Source of the DNA: DATMGU01 sp035555315 | Lineage (GTDB): Bacteria > Pseudomonadota > Alphaproteobacteria > ATCC43930 > CGMCC-115725 | Length of the DNA: 64,000 nt | Direction: 5' to 3' | Assembly (NCBI GenBank): GCA_035555315.1 | Contig: DATMGU010000110.1 | Coordinates: 11,391 to 75,390, forward strand | Shown: positions 24,695-33,202 of the stretch, piece by piece | Numbering within the stretch: the stretch's first letter is position 1 | Layout: each line of letters opens with the position of its first letter | The notes under the pieces: generated by a model | What the model saw: the letters and a program-made list of their open reading frames with translations, nothing else | What the model was told of the DNA's origin: nothing | Databases searched by the model: none | Made by a program: the position numbers and the translations under genes

Positions 24695-25750
24695 CTAGAT
24701 CGGCAATTCGTGCGTCACCCGCATGTCACGGGCCAGCTTGGCGAGATCCGCCAGAGTGTCGGCGGGTAGGAGCAAGCCTTCCGCGCGGTTGCGTATATCA
24801 TTCCGCGCCTCGAGTTCGCCGGGATAGAAAACCTCCTCGGAGCCTTTCGCCAATTTCACGCCCTTGAGGCCCGCGATCATCGCCTCGATACGGGTATTGA
24901 ACTCGGCGAGCGGTTGGAACACCTCGACATTCAAGGCAATAAGGAGGTGGCCGGCACCACTCCGCTTGTCGGGCTGGTATGGCCCCGCCACACCCGGCCC
25001 GAACGCGCTGCCGGTGAGTACGCCCGACAGCACGTCCATGATGACGGAGATCGCATAGCCCTTATGGCCGGCCATCGGCTGAATGATGCCGGACAGCGCC
25101 TCGGCCGGATCGGTCGTTGGTTCGCCCTCGGCATTGATCGCCCAGCCGGACGGGATCGGCACACCGTTCTGCCGCGCCAGATAGATCTTGCCGCGGGCCA
25201 CGCTGGTATTGGCGATATCGAGGACCATCGGCGCATGCCGCCCGGCCGGCGCCGCCCAAGACCAGGGATTGTTGCCGACCAGCTTCTCGCGACCGCCCCA
25301 TGGCGCCATAGCGGGGCTTGCATTGGTCGACATGAACATGATGCAGCCTTCCGGCGGCGCCATCAGCGTATAGTACATGGCGGTGCCGAAATGGTTGGAA
25401 TTGCGGAGCGCCACGGCGCCGATCCCATGCAGCTTCGCGCGTCGAATAACGTCCTTCGCCGCCCTCGCCGTCAGCACCTGCCCCATGGCATCATGACCGT
25501 CGATGACGCCGATCGCGCCGGCATCGACGATATAGTCCGGTGCCGCCACCGGCTTCGCCACGCCGGATTTCAACCGCGCGACGTACCAAGGCAACCGCAT
25601 GACGCCGTGGGATTGATGCCCCCAAAGATCGGCCTGGACGAGCGTATCGGCGGCGAGATGGGCATCTTCAGCCGGCATGCCCGCCTTGACGTAGATGGCG
25701 GTAGCGAAGTCCAGCAGCTGATCTGGACGAAGACGCGATGTTTCCGTCAC
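24695..25750 (-). CDS. Malate/L-lactate/ureidoglycolate dehydrogenase family (Ldh2) oxidoreductase
   Basis: A 351-residue NAD(P)-dependent dehydrogenase. The family signature is LWGHQSHGVMRLPWYVARL near residue 50. LRNSNHFGTAMYYT, MFMSTNASPAMAPWGG and IIQPMAGHKGYAIS follow in the order seen in Ldh2 proteins, which are unrelated to classic lactate dehydrogenase. Members oxidise 2-hydroxy acids or reduce cyclic imines. The start is a GTG at 25750 with AGGAG upstream. It is the last gene of the five-gene operon that begins with the MFS transporter at 29909. Confidence 0.88.
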   Translation of the reverse strand: MTETSRLRPDQLLDFATAIYVKAGMPAEDAHLAADTLVQADLWGHQSHGVMRLPWYVARLKSGVAKPVAAPDYIVDAGAIGVIDGHDAMGQVLTARAAKDVIRRAKLHGIGAVALRNSNHFGTAMYYTLMAPPEGCIMFMSTNASPAMAPWGGREKLVGNNPWSWAAPAGRHAPMVLDIANTSVARGKIYLARQNGVPIPSGWAINAEGEPTTDPAEALSGIIQPMAGHKGYAISVIMDVLSGVLTGSAFGPGVAGPYQPDKRSGAGHLLIALNVEVFQPLAEFNTRIEAMIAGLKGVKLAKGSEEVFYPGELEARNDIRNRAEGLLLPADTLADLAKLARDMRVTHELPI

Positions 25751-25806
25751 GACGACTCCTTGAGCGTTGGCGCGCCTGCCAGATATTCCGGTCTTCAGGC
25801 CGGTCT

Positions 25807-26604
25807 TCAGGCGACTTCGGTTTTGAACTCGATGGCCGTGTCGAGGTATCGGGCGCTCACCTCGGCGGTGCCTTCGATCACGAAGGGCTTGGAGACGGTG
25901 CCGGTGGAGATGATCGAACCCTTGGGGAGCATCATGCCGCGCTCGCGGGCGAGGGCCACGAAATCGGTGAACGCGGTTTCCACGTCGGTCACATCGTCAC
26001 CGGTCAGGGCCCTCGCCCGCTCGTGGCCATCGACCAGAACCTGCGTGGAAGGGGCGATATCGGCGAGACGTGCCGGATCCACCACCTCGCCCACGATCAG
26101 CGCCTCGAAGCCGGCATTATCGGCCGCGAAGCTGGGCCAGCCGACGCTACGCCGATCGACGAAGCGTGCCCGAACCAGTTCGACGGTGGTGCGGATTTCC
26201 GCGATGGCATCCAGCGGATCGCCGAGCCGATCGCCCGGCGGGATATCGCGGGCGAGCACATAGGCGATCTCGAACTCCACGGTCACCGGCGCCCTGTCGG
26301 GCAGTCGCACGGTCTCGCCGGTCCGAACGCAGCGCGAGGCGAGAACGCGGCCGGCGATGGCCCGGCCAACCTTCGAGTCGATCTTGCCCTTGCGGCTGCC
26401 GACACCCAGCTTCCAGCCGACGACGCGCTCGCCCAAGGCAGCAACGAGGCGATCCTGGATATCGTAGCCCTCCTCCAGGGAGGACGGCCGCAATTCCGGC
26501 GGCAGGGCGGTTACCTGGCGACCGCTGCGCCATAGCTCCGCGAGGTAGGAAGCGGCAGCGTCGGCGGCCAGCGGCTCACGGTCGAAACCATGCGCTTCAG
26601 ACAT
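25807..26604 (-). CDS. 2-keto-4-pentenoate hydratase / fumarylacetoacetase-fold enzyme (MhpD family)
   Basis: A 265-residue protein of the hydratase/decarboxylase branch of the FAH fold. VVGWKLGVGSRKGK is the conserved nucleating motif, and the metal ligands are expected in VEFEIAYVLARD (ExE). FADNAGFEALIVGE and LPKGSIISTGTVSKPFVIEG complete the pattern. The start is the ATG at 26604, overlapping the dehydrogenase stop by eight bases; earlier frame sequence lies inside that gene. It hydrates a 2-oxo-enoate or decarboxylates a 4-oxalocrotonate-like acid. The nearby lactonase and two dehydrogenases suggest it acts late in an acid-sugar or ring-cleavage pathway. Confidence 0.87.
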   Translation of the reverse strand: MSEAHGFDREPLAADAAASYLAELWRSGRQVTALPPELRPSSLEEGYDIQDRLVAALGERVVGWKLGVGSRKGKIDSKVGRAIAGRVLASRCVRTGETVRLPDRAPVTVEFEIAYVLARDIPPGDRLGDPLDAIAEIRTTVELVRARFVDRRSVGWPSFAADNAGFEALIVGEVVDPARLADIAPSTQVLVDGHERARALTGDDVTDVETAFTDFVALARERGMMLPKGSIISTGTVSKPFVIEGTAEVSARYLDTAIEFKTEVA

Positions 26605-27523
26605 TATGCTCTCCCTCGGTCTTCGGCTGGCTGGGACTTCGGAACTCGACGCCGAGCAGGCTTTCGAACACCCGGACCATGCCGCCCTTGTCCAGCTCGC
26701 CATGCCCCCGCAGCAGCGCGGTTTGATAGGTGGCGGTCGCAGCCGCCAGCACCGGCATCGGTATGCATAGCCGAGCGCCCAGCTCGGACGCGCCGACCAG
26801 GTCCTTGTATGCATGCCGCATGGGATACCCGTCGGAAAACCGACCCCGCAGGATGCGCGGCAAGAAGAATTCCGACGCGTGACTGCGGCCGGTCCCACTA
26901 TTGATCACCGCGGCCACCTTGTCCGGATCGAGCCCCATCCGGACCGCCATGGGCAAGGCTTCGGCAAGAGCCGCGGCATTGACGTCGAATAGCAGCTGAT
27001 TGATGAGCTTCGCGAGCTGGCCGCTGCCGCTCGGCCCCATATGGAGGATCGTCTTGCCGATATGGTCGAGGATCGGCTTGACCGCCTCGAAGACCGGCTC
27101 CGGCCCGCCGCACATGACGGTCAATGTCCCATCGGCCGCCCTTGTCTCCATGCCCGAGATCGGCGCATCGAGGAAATCGATACCGCGCGCCGCCAGCGCC
27201 TCGGCGACCTTGATCGTCGTGCCGTGATCGATCGTGCTGAGATCGACGATTGTCTGGCCCGGTCGCATGGCCGCCGCGAGACCACCCGGCCCGAGCAGGA
27301 CTTCATGGACGACACCGCCATTGGGCAGGCATAGGAAAACGAGGTCGCACCGGGCGAGATCGCCATTGTCCGAGGTCGTCTCGACGCCGCGTTCGCGCAG
27401 CGCCGCCAGCGTTTCCGCGTTTCGGCCGCTGGCGAGCACGGTCCAACCCGTCCGCAACAGATTGGCGGCGATATGCCGCCCCATCTGGCCGAGGCCGACA
27501 ATGCCGAGCGATGGCTTGGTCAT
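26597..27523 (-). CDS. NAD(P)-dependent beta-hydroxyacid dehydrogenase
   Basis: A 308-residue paralogue of the enzyme encoded at 20835. Rossmann motif GIVGLGQMGRHIAANLL, substrate motif DAPISGMETRAADGTLTVMC, and catalytic lysine in GQLAKLINQLL. The substrate loop differs from the classic GGxxxA form (ISGMETRA), hinting at another substrate. The ATG at 27523 overlaps the lactonase stop by four bases and the 3' end overlaps the hydratase start, so the three genes are translationally coupled. Confidence 0.9.
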   Translation of the reverse strand: MTKPSLGIVGLGQMGRHIAANLLRTGWTVLASGRNAETLAALRERGVETTSDNGDLARCDLVFLCLPNGGVVHEVLLGPGGLAAAMRPGQTIVDLSTIDHGTTIKVAEALAARGIDFLDAPISGMETRAADGTLTVMCGGPEPVFEAVKPILDHIGKTILHMGPSGSGQLAKLINQLLFDVNAAALAEALPMAVRMGLDPDKVAAVINSGTGRSHASEFFLPRILRGRFSDGYPMRHAYKDLVGASELGARLCIPMPVLAAATATYQTALLRGHGELDKGGMVRVFESLLGVEFRSPSQPKTEGEHNV

Positions 27524-28617
27524 GAGATCTCCGCCTCCTTTCGATTGCCGGCGTCGCCGAACAGGATACAGACCGGGCTGCCGGTTTCCAGGACGCGCCC
27601 GGTCGGGGTCAAGGCGCCGCTCGCCTGATCGACATGGAACGAGACGATCGTATGGCTGGCCTCGTTCGCGACGAACAGGACCCGGCCCGACGGATCGAGC
27701 GTCATGAAACGCGGCACCTTGCCCTGGGTATGGACCCAACCGACAGCGGCCAATCCGTGGCTTTCCGGATCGACCGCGAAGATCGCCACGCTGTCATGCC
27801 CGCGGTTGGAGACATAGACGAAGCGTCCGGATGGCGGGACCGCGATCGCGGCGCCATTATTGGTGCCGAGGAAATTCGCCGGCTGGGTCGAGACGAGTTC
27901 GATCTGGCGCAGGGTCCGCGTCGCCGCGTCAAAGCGGCATGTCGTGACCGTCGAGTCCAGCTCGTTGACCAAATACAGGATCGGCGCCGTCGGATGAAAC
28001 GCCGCGTGCCGAGGCCCCGCCCCGGGCCGGGCCGCCCTAGGCCTACGCTCGTCGAGCCACAGCGAACCTCGGTCACGGTCGAACTCCACGATGAAGGTGG
28101 CGTCCAATCCCTTATCCGGCACGATGAAGCAGGTTTCATGCGGATCGAGCAGAACCTGATGGGGATGGGAGAAGCTCTGCTCGGTGCGATGCGGCCCCGT
28201 CTCGCCCGGCAGCGACAGCAGATCGCAAACCGGTTCCAGATCGCCATCCCGACCGATCGGTAGCGACGCGAGCGATCCCGTCGCATAATTCGCGACCACG
28301 AGAAAGCGGTTCGCCGGGTCGACGGCGAGATGCACCGGATTGAGCCCCCGGGTGGATTGCTGGTTCAGGAACGTAAGGGTGCCATCCTCGGCATCGATCC
28401 GGAACGCGCTCACGTCGGACTGATCGCCATGCACGACGTAAAGCACGCGGCCAAAGCGGTCGACCGCCAGATAGGACGGATTGACGAGGTCACCGACCAG
28501 CTGGATCGGGGTCCATGCCCCGCTCGGCTCGTCCACCCGGTAAACACCGAGGCCGAGGCCTCGGGCGTCGCGTTTCCGGGTGGTTCGGCACCCCACATAG
28601 GCGAACAACGGGCTCAA
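27520..28617 (-). CDS. Beta-propeller lactonase family protein (6-phosphogluconolactonase Pgl/YbhE type)
   Basis: A 365-residue seven-bladed propeller. Repeated blades contain NPSYLAVDRFGRVLYVVHGD, LNPVHLAVDPANRFLVVANY, SGRFVYVSNRGHDSVAIF and GRVLFVANEASHTI. The central HPHQVLLDPHE and GPRHAAFHP segments match the YbhE family. The best start is a TTG at 28617 that overlaps the MFS stop codon (TTGA); no ATG occurs in a suitable place. A TTG at 28605 is an alternative. Likely role: hydrolysis of a sugar-acid lactone imported or formed next to the MFS transporter. Classic glucose metabolism is not implied. Confidence 0.87.
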   Translation of the reverse strand: MSPLFAYVGCRTTRKRDARGLGLGVYRVDEPSGAWTPIQLVGDLVNPSYLAVDRFGRVLYVVHGDQSDVSAFRIDAEDGTLTFLNQQSTRGLNPVHLAVDPANRFLVVANYATGSLASLPIGRDGDLEPVCDLLSLPGETGPHRTEQSFSHPHQVLLDPHETCFIVPDKGLDATFIVEFDRDRGSLWLDERRPRAARPGAGPRHAAFHPTAPILYLVNELDSTVTTCRFDAATRTLRQIELVSTQPANFLGTNNGAAIAVPPSGRFVYVSNRGHDSVAIFAVDPESHGLAAVGWVHTQGKVPRFMTLDPSGRVLFVANEASHTIVSFHVDQASGALTPTGRVLETGSPVCILFGDAGNRKEAEIS

Positions 28618-29909
28618 GCCTGAGCCTGTGACGGCACGATAGCCCGCCCCCAGCCCCTTCCGATCGGCTGCCGGGTCAGGCCGAGGATGGAGGCGGCGCC
28701 CAGGGCCAGCAGGCATCCCGCGATGACGAACGCCCAGCTGTAGCTGCCCGTCGCATCGATGACGTAGCCGGTCACGATAGGCGCCAGCATGCCGAAGATA
28801 TTGCCGCCGACGATCACGAAACCCATCGCCACACCAATATCGCGCGGGTTCGGCAACAGATCGTTGGTCAGGGAGAAGATCTGCGAGGTGGTGGAGGCGA
28901 CGCCGGTCAAGGACAAGGCCAACAATCCGATAAGGACCGGCAGACTATCGATGACCGGCGCCAGCAGGATGATCGCGGCCAACCCCATGGCGCAGGCGAT
29001 CAGGTTGCGCCGCCCGCCGCCGGCCACATCCTGTCGCCGGAGCAGCCGATCGCTCAGCAAGCCGATCGCGATACAAAGGATGACCGCGATTCCATAGGGC
29101 ACCGCGGTATAAAGCCCGCTGCTGGTCAGGTTCAGGCCCTTTGTCGTCCGAAGATAGCTCGGCAGCCAGGTTAGAAAGAGATACTGCGAATAGACATTGC
29201 AGCCGATGGCCAGGGCCAGACCCCACAGCGTCGGCCCGCGCAGCAAATGCAGCAGCCCGGAGGCCGCGCCAGGCTCCAACCTGCGTCCACCGGTACGCTG
29301 CGTCAGGATGGTCCGCCGCTCGGTCTCCGACAACCAGGACGCCTCCTCCGGCCGCTTGAACAGGGCCAGCCAGACCGCCAGCCAAGCAAAGCCGAGCCCT
29401 CCGGCAACGAAGAACAGCACAGGCCAGCCGAACGCCCCGATGATCGGACCGGCGGCCAGGGCGCAGACCGCGGGGCCGGCATAGGCGCCGCAATTGAAGC
29501 AGGCATTGAGCAGGCCGCGCTCCCTTGCCGGGATCCACTCGCGAATCACTCGGGCACCGGAAGGGTTGGTCGAGGCTTCGCCGCCACCCATGACCAGGCG
29601 GCTCGCCAGCAGGGCCGAGAAGCTCGAGGCCAAGCCGGTACAGGCGGTTGCGAGCGACCACAAGCCGATCCCGAAGCCGGCCACACGCTTGGCGCCGAAC
29701 CGATCGACCAAGAACCCCATCGGAATGAGGAAGAGCGTGTAGGTCCAGAGGAAGGATGAGAACAGATAGCCCTTGGCCACGGTCGACAAGCCGAATTCGC
29801 GCGCAATCGGCTCGATGGCGAAGGAGAGCGTCGCGCGGTCGATGTAGTTGATCAGTGTCAGGCTGAACAGCATCAAGGCGACCCAGCCTCTGCGATAATG
29901 CATCACCAT
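28614..29909 (-). CDS. MFS transporter, anion:cation symporter family (glucarate/galactonate-like)
   Basis: A 431-residue inner-membrane carrier with about 12 transmembrane helices. LTLINYIDRATLSFAIEPIA in TM1 and WTYTLFLIPMGFLVDRFGAK are the ACS-family hallmarks; PSGARVIREWIPARERGL is the conserved loop. These proteins import sugar acids or aromatic acids with protons. A GGGGAGG site precedes the ATG at 29909 (ATGGTGATG; third-codon start possible). It is the first gene of the operon. Together with the lactonase, hydratase and dehydrogenases it points to an acidic sugar or lactone as substrate. Confidence 0.9.
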   Translation of the reverse strand: MVMHYRRGWVALMLFSLTLINYIDRATLSFAIEPIAREFGLSTVAKGYLFSSFLWTYTLFLIPMGFLVDRFGAKRVAGFGIGLWSLATACTGLASSFSALLASRLVMGGGEASTNPSGARVIREWIPARERGLLNACFNCGAYAGPAVCALAAGPIIGAFGWPVLFFVAGGLGFAWLAVWLALFKRPEEASWLSETERRTILTQRTGGRRLEPGAASGLLHLLRGPTLWGLALAIGCNVYSQYLFLTWLPSYLRTTKGLNLTSSGLYTAVPYGIAVILCIAIGLLSDRLLRRQDVAGGGRRNLIACAMGLAAIILLAPVIDSLPVLIGLLALSLTGVASTTSQIFSLTNDLLPNPRDIGVAMGFVIVGGNIFGMLAPIVTGYVIDATGSYSWAFVIAGCLLALGAASILGLTRQPIGRGWGRAIVPSQAQA

Positions 29910-29998
29910 CCTCCCCGTTTGGCCCGGTTCGTTCGTCGACCGGCTTTTGCAGGCCGCCAGTGCCTCTCGGCGTGCCGGCGAACCATACGAAGTTGATT

Positions 29999-30014
29999 AG
30001 TTGACTATGCAACT
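29999..30014. promoter_or_regulatory. Inverted repeat AGTTG-N6-CAACT upstream of the MFS operon
   Basis: Five-base arms lie 90 bases before the MFS start, nested between TGATT (29994) and AATCA (30021). This AT-rich cluster of dyads is the likely operator region for the adjacent UTRA-type GntR regulator. Inference from position and symmetry. Confidence 0.35.
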
Positions 30015-30046
30015 TTGGTCAATCATGTCGCTATCGGAAGGTCGCT

Positions 30047-30847
30047 TTAACGGCTCAGCTCAGTTCCTCCATGAACGACATAATCGAGCCTGAACTGCTC
30101 CGTATAGAATGAAGCACCCGATAAAATCGGCCGGTCGTCGCTGCCCACGAGCACGTGATCCCGGATCAACAGCGGCCGCCCCTTTTGCAGTTCGAGCAGT
30201 CGCGCCACGCGGGGCGTGGCGGTTCCGGCCCTGACCGACGCTTCGATGCGCGCGATGGTTAGGCCCAGACCGACCTGCAGAATATGATGAATTGATCGGC
30301 TGGCGAGATCGGCGACCGCGATCCGAGCGCCAATCTCCTCCGGGATCAGTCGGGTCTCGAAGCTGAGCGGTACGCCTCTGATCGAACGGAGCCGCTCCAG
30401 GCGATAGGCTTTCGACCCCGGGGCGACGCGCAGCCGGGCGGCCGCGGCCTGAAGAATCGGCACCGGCGAGAAGTCGACAACACGATAATCGACTGTCTCA
30501 CCGGTCTCGGCGGCCTGTTCCTCGAACGATCTGAGCCGCTTGGACTCGAGCGATACCGCGGCCGCCCCGGGGGCGACGAAAGACCCGGCCCCGACCCGCC
30601 GAACGATCGTACCGTCGAAGACGAGTTCCTGAAGTGCCCGCGCCACGGTGGCCCGGGTCGTCTGGAAATGCTGGGCAAGCTCGGTTTCCGACGGGATGCG
30701 GTCGCCGGAGGCATAGGCACCGGAGAGAATGCCGCGCCGGATTTCATGCTGAATGCGGGCGTAGACGGGGACCCGGACCGGAATGTCGGTCTCGTCCTGT
30801 CGAGCAAACACCGTGGGTCGAGAACGATGGTGCAAGTCCGCCTCCAT
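30047..30847 (-). CDS. GntR family transcriptional regulator, HutC/UTRA subfamily
   Basis: A 266-residue regulator. The N-terminal winged HTH is clear (YARIQHEIRRGILSGAYASG, then SETELAQHFQTTRATVARAL). A chorismate-lyase-like UTRA domain covers about residues 110-255 (VPLSFETRLIPEE; ILSGASFYTEQFRLDY). UTRA regulators sense sugars, sugar acids or histidine-type ligands. It is co-directional with and 137 bases upstream of the MFS-lactonase operon, its probable target. It differs in effector-domain class from the three FCD GntR proteins in the window. Confidence 0.92.
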   Translation of the reverse strand: MEADLHHRSRPTVFARQDETDIPVRVPVYARIQHEIRRGILSGAYASGDRIPSETELAQHFQTTRATVARALQELVFDGTIVRRVGAGSFVAPGAAAVSLESKRLRSFEEQAAETGETVDYRVVDFSPVPILQAAAARLRVAPGSKAYRLERLRSIRGVPLSFETRLIPEEIGARIAVADLASRSIHHILQVGLGLTIARIEASVRAGTATPRVARLLELQKGRPLLIRDHVLVGSDDRPILSGASFYTEQFRLDYVVHGGTELSR

Positions 30848-30913
30848 GAATGCCGCTCGGCAAGCTCATACTGAAGCGAACGGCTCAAGGCCAGCATCTA
30901 GGGTCGCGCCGGT

Positions 30914-30948
30914 GATGGGCCGGCCTGCACGGAACAGGCCGGCCCGTC
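30914..30948 (-). terminator. Strong hairpin after the MFS gene, no U-tract
   Basis: An 11-bp perfect stem (GGGCCGGCCTG with CAGGCCGGCCC) has a seven-base loop and extends by three more pairs including one wobble. It starts seven bases after the minus-strand MFS stop at 30955. No T-run follows, so it may stall RNA polymerase with Rho or protect the mRNA 3' end. Confidence 0.55.
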
Positions 30949-30954
30949 CCAGGG

Positions 30955-32316
30955 TCAGTCGTGTTCGTACCCGTATACCTCCGGCAGGATGAAGATCGCG
31001 GCCAGCAACCCTATCAGGGGGAAAATGGCGACGAACAGCGTGGCGTTGGCCTGGCCGATCGCGGCGAAGAGCGAAGGGAACAGGAAGATCGCCAGGAAAG
31101 ACGGCAGCTTGACGAACATGTAGGCGAAGCCGCTCGCCGTGCCGCGATATTCCGGTTTCGCGACCACCGTCGGGATCGTCATGCAATTCGACGCGTCCCA
31201 GTAATGCCCCCACAGCATCGCCGCCGCGGCGAAGGGCAGGATGATGGTCGTGCCGGTGTAGAGCGCCCCGGCGGCGACCAGCAGCGAGACGAGCACGATG
31301 GCGAACCCGGCGATGCTGATCCCGCGCTGGCCGATCTTCGGCGTGATCATCGGCCCCACCCAACCGGCGACCGCGGCGACGCTGAAGAGCGCCATGGTGA
31401 CCAGGTCGGTGCCCAGGACGGACGACACCCCCACCATCACGAACAGCACGGGGAGATAGAAGGCGAAGGTCGAGAATTCGCTGCCCTGGGCGAAGCACGC
31501 GATCCACCCGTAGAGGGTGGCGCGCCAGCGAATCGGGTCCTTGCGGATATCCGCAAGGAACGCGGTCGGGCGCGGCCTCGGCACGATCGCGTCCTCATCC
31601 GGCAGCATATCCAAGCCGTCGCCATACATCTGCATCGAGACCTGCTTGGCCTCGCGGAAGCGCCCTCGGCGAACCAGCCACACGGCCGTCTCCGGCAGAT
31701 CGTGGCGCATCAGCAGGATGATCAGCGCGGGGAGCGCGCCCAAGCCCAGCGTCACGCGCCAGATCAGCTCATGCGGCATATCGACCACGATGAACACGGC
31801 GATGACGGCCAGCGTCATCACCTCGCCGACCGCGAACATGAACTGCCAACGATTGCCCATGACCTCGCGCTTGCCCTTGGGCATCGAGTCCATGATGTAG
31901 GTGTAACCGTTGGAGATGTCGCTCCCGAGGGGGACGCCCAGGATGAAGCGGACCACCACCAACCAGCCGACGCTCGTCACGAAGGCCTGCAGCAGAGCAA
32001 AGACGATGAACATGATCATCGTCGCCAGGAACATCACCCGCCGCCCGATCCTGTCGGAGAGCCAGCCGCCCAGCAGCGACCCGACCAGCGCACCGCCCTG
32101 CGTGCCCGCGGCGGCCAGCCCCAGCAGCAGCGGGTCGGGATGGTACTGGTCCCGGATGAAAACGAGCACGAACGCGATCGAGTAAAGATCCCATGCCTCC
32201 ACCAGAATGGAGGACATCATCAGCCAACCGACCCGATTGCCTTTGGGATTGTACTTGCTCACGAGATGCCGGACGGCACCATCCATGACCCCTTGCTGCG
32301 ACGCTGTTATCGACAC
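30955..32316 (-). CDS. MFS transporter, sugar/acid:H+ symporter type
   Basis: A 453-residue carrier with about 12 helices. The conserved loop GGWLSDRIGRRVMFLATM after TM2 and GVPLGSDISNGYTYIMDSMP after TM4 are typical of the sugar porter/metabolite:H+ symporter groups. The central loop carries MRHDLPETAVWLVRRGR. The start is a GTG at 32316 with GGGGGG eight bases upstream; an ATG at 32286 is also possible. It lies downstream of the IdnO-like and dehydratase genes on the same strand and is the likely importer of L-idonate, gluconate or a related hexonate. Confidence 0.88.
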   Translation of the reverse strand: MSITASQQGVMDGAVRHLVSKYNPKGNRVGWLMMSSILVEAWDLYSIAFVLVFIRDQYHPDPLLLGLAAAGTQGGALVGSLLGGWLSDRIGRRVMFLATMIMFIVFALLQAFVTSVGWLVVVRFILGVPLGSDISNGYTYIMDSMPKGKREVMGNRWQFMFAVGEVMTLAVIAVFIVVDMPHELIWRVTLGLGALPALIILLMRHDLPETAVWLVRRGRFREAKQVSMQMYGDGLDMLPDEDAIVPRPRPTAFLADIRKDPIRWRATLYGWIACFAQGSEFSTFAFYLPVLFVMVGVSSVLGTDLVTMALFSVAAVAGWVGPMITPKIGQRGISIAGFAIVLVSLLVAAGALYTGTTIILPFAAAAMLWGHYWDASNCMTIPTVVAKPEYRGTASGFAYMFVKLPSFLAIFLFPSLFAAIGQANATLFVAIFPLIGLLAAIFILPEVYGYEHD

Positions 32317-32430
32317 CTACGTCCCCCCATCAGTTGTTGTTTATTTCGCCGCCCCTGGGCATCCGCAGACGACACCATACGCCTTCTCGCTTAATTCGCT
32401 AACAGCTTCCCCTTCGGTTCGCCAGCAGCG

Positions 32431-33198
32431 TTAGAGCACCGCCAGCATGCCGCCGTCGACATAGATGATTTGGCCATTGACGTAGTCGGATGCGGCGGAG
32501 GCGAGGAACACGGCGGTGCCGACCAATTCACCCGGCTTTCCCCAGCGGCGAGAGGGCGTCCGCCCGACCACCCAGGCGTTGAACGCCGGGTCGTCCACGA
32601 GGGCCTGGTTCATGTCCGTCAGCATATAGCCGGGGCCGATCGCGTTGGCCTGGATGCCGTGCGCGGCCCATTCGGCGGTCATCGCGCGGGTGAGCATCTT
32701 GATGCCGCCTTTCGCCACCGTGTAGGGCGCGACGGTGGCGCGCGCTGCGTCACTGGTCAGCGACCCGATATTGATGACCTTGCCGTATCCGCGAGGGATC
32801 ATCCGCTTCGCCGCCTCACGCCCGATGACGAAGGCGCTGGTCAGGTTGGTCTCGATCACCCGGCGCCAATCCGCCGTGTCCAGTTCCACCATCGGGCGGC
32901 GGAACTGGATGCCCGCGTTGTTGATCAGGATGTCGACCATGGTGCCCTGCGCGTCCAGGGCGGCGAAGGCGGCGACGATCTCCGCCTCGTTCGTGACGTC
33001 GAACCGGGCCTCGTACACCGTGTGCCCGGCCGCGCGCATCTCGGACGCCGCGGTGGCCAGCCGTCCGGCATCGGCGCCGTTCAGCACCACCGCGGCGCCG
33101 GCCTCGGCCAGCCCCTCGGCCATGGCACGGCCCAGCCCGCGCGAGGAACCGGTAACCAGGGCCGTGCGGCCGGCCAGATCGAAGAGGTGTCCCTTCAT
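32431..33198 (-). CDS. idnO: SDR family gluconate 5-dehydrogenase-like oxidoreductase (IdnO-like)
   Basis: A 255-residue SDR with an intact active site: TGSSRGLGRAMAEGL cofactor motif, NNAGIQFRRPM, a serine in INIGSLTSD, and YTVAK with Tyr and Lys. LFDLAGRTALVTGSSRGLG and GIQFRRPMVELDTADW match the gluconate 5-dehydrogenase (IdnO/Gno) family, which interconverts 5-keto-D-gluconate and D-gluconate with NADPH. Co-location with an IdnD-like gene at 35381 supports the assignment. It is four bases from the dehydratase gene and in the same operon. Confidence 0.8.
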   Translation of the reverse strand: MKGHLFDLAGRTALVTGSSRGLGRAMAEGLAEAGAAVVLNGADAGRLATAASEMRAAGHTVYEARFDVTNEAEIVAAFAALDAQGTMVDILINNAGIQFRRPMVELDTADWRRVIETNLTSAFVIGREAAKRMIPRGYGKVINIGSLTSDAARATVAPYTVAKGGIKMLTRAMTAEWAAHGIQANAIGPGYMLTDMNQALVDDPAFNAWVVGRTPSRRWGKPGELVGTAVFLASAASDYVNGQIIYVDGGMLAVL

Positions 33199-33202
33199 GT
33201 GG

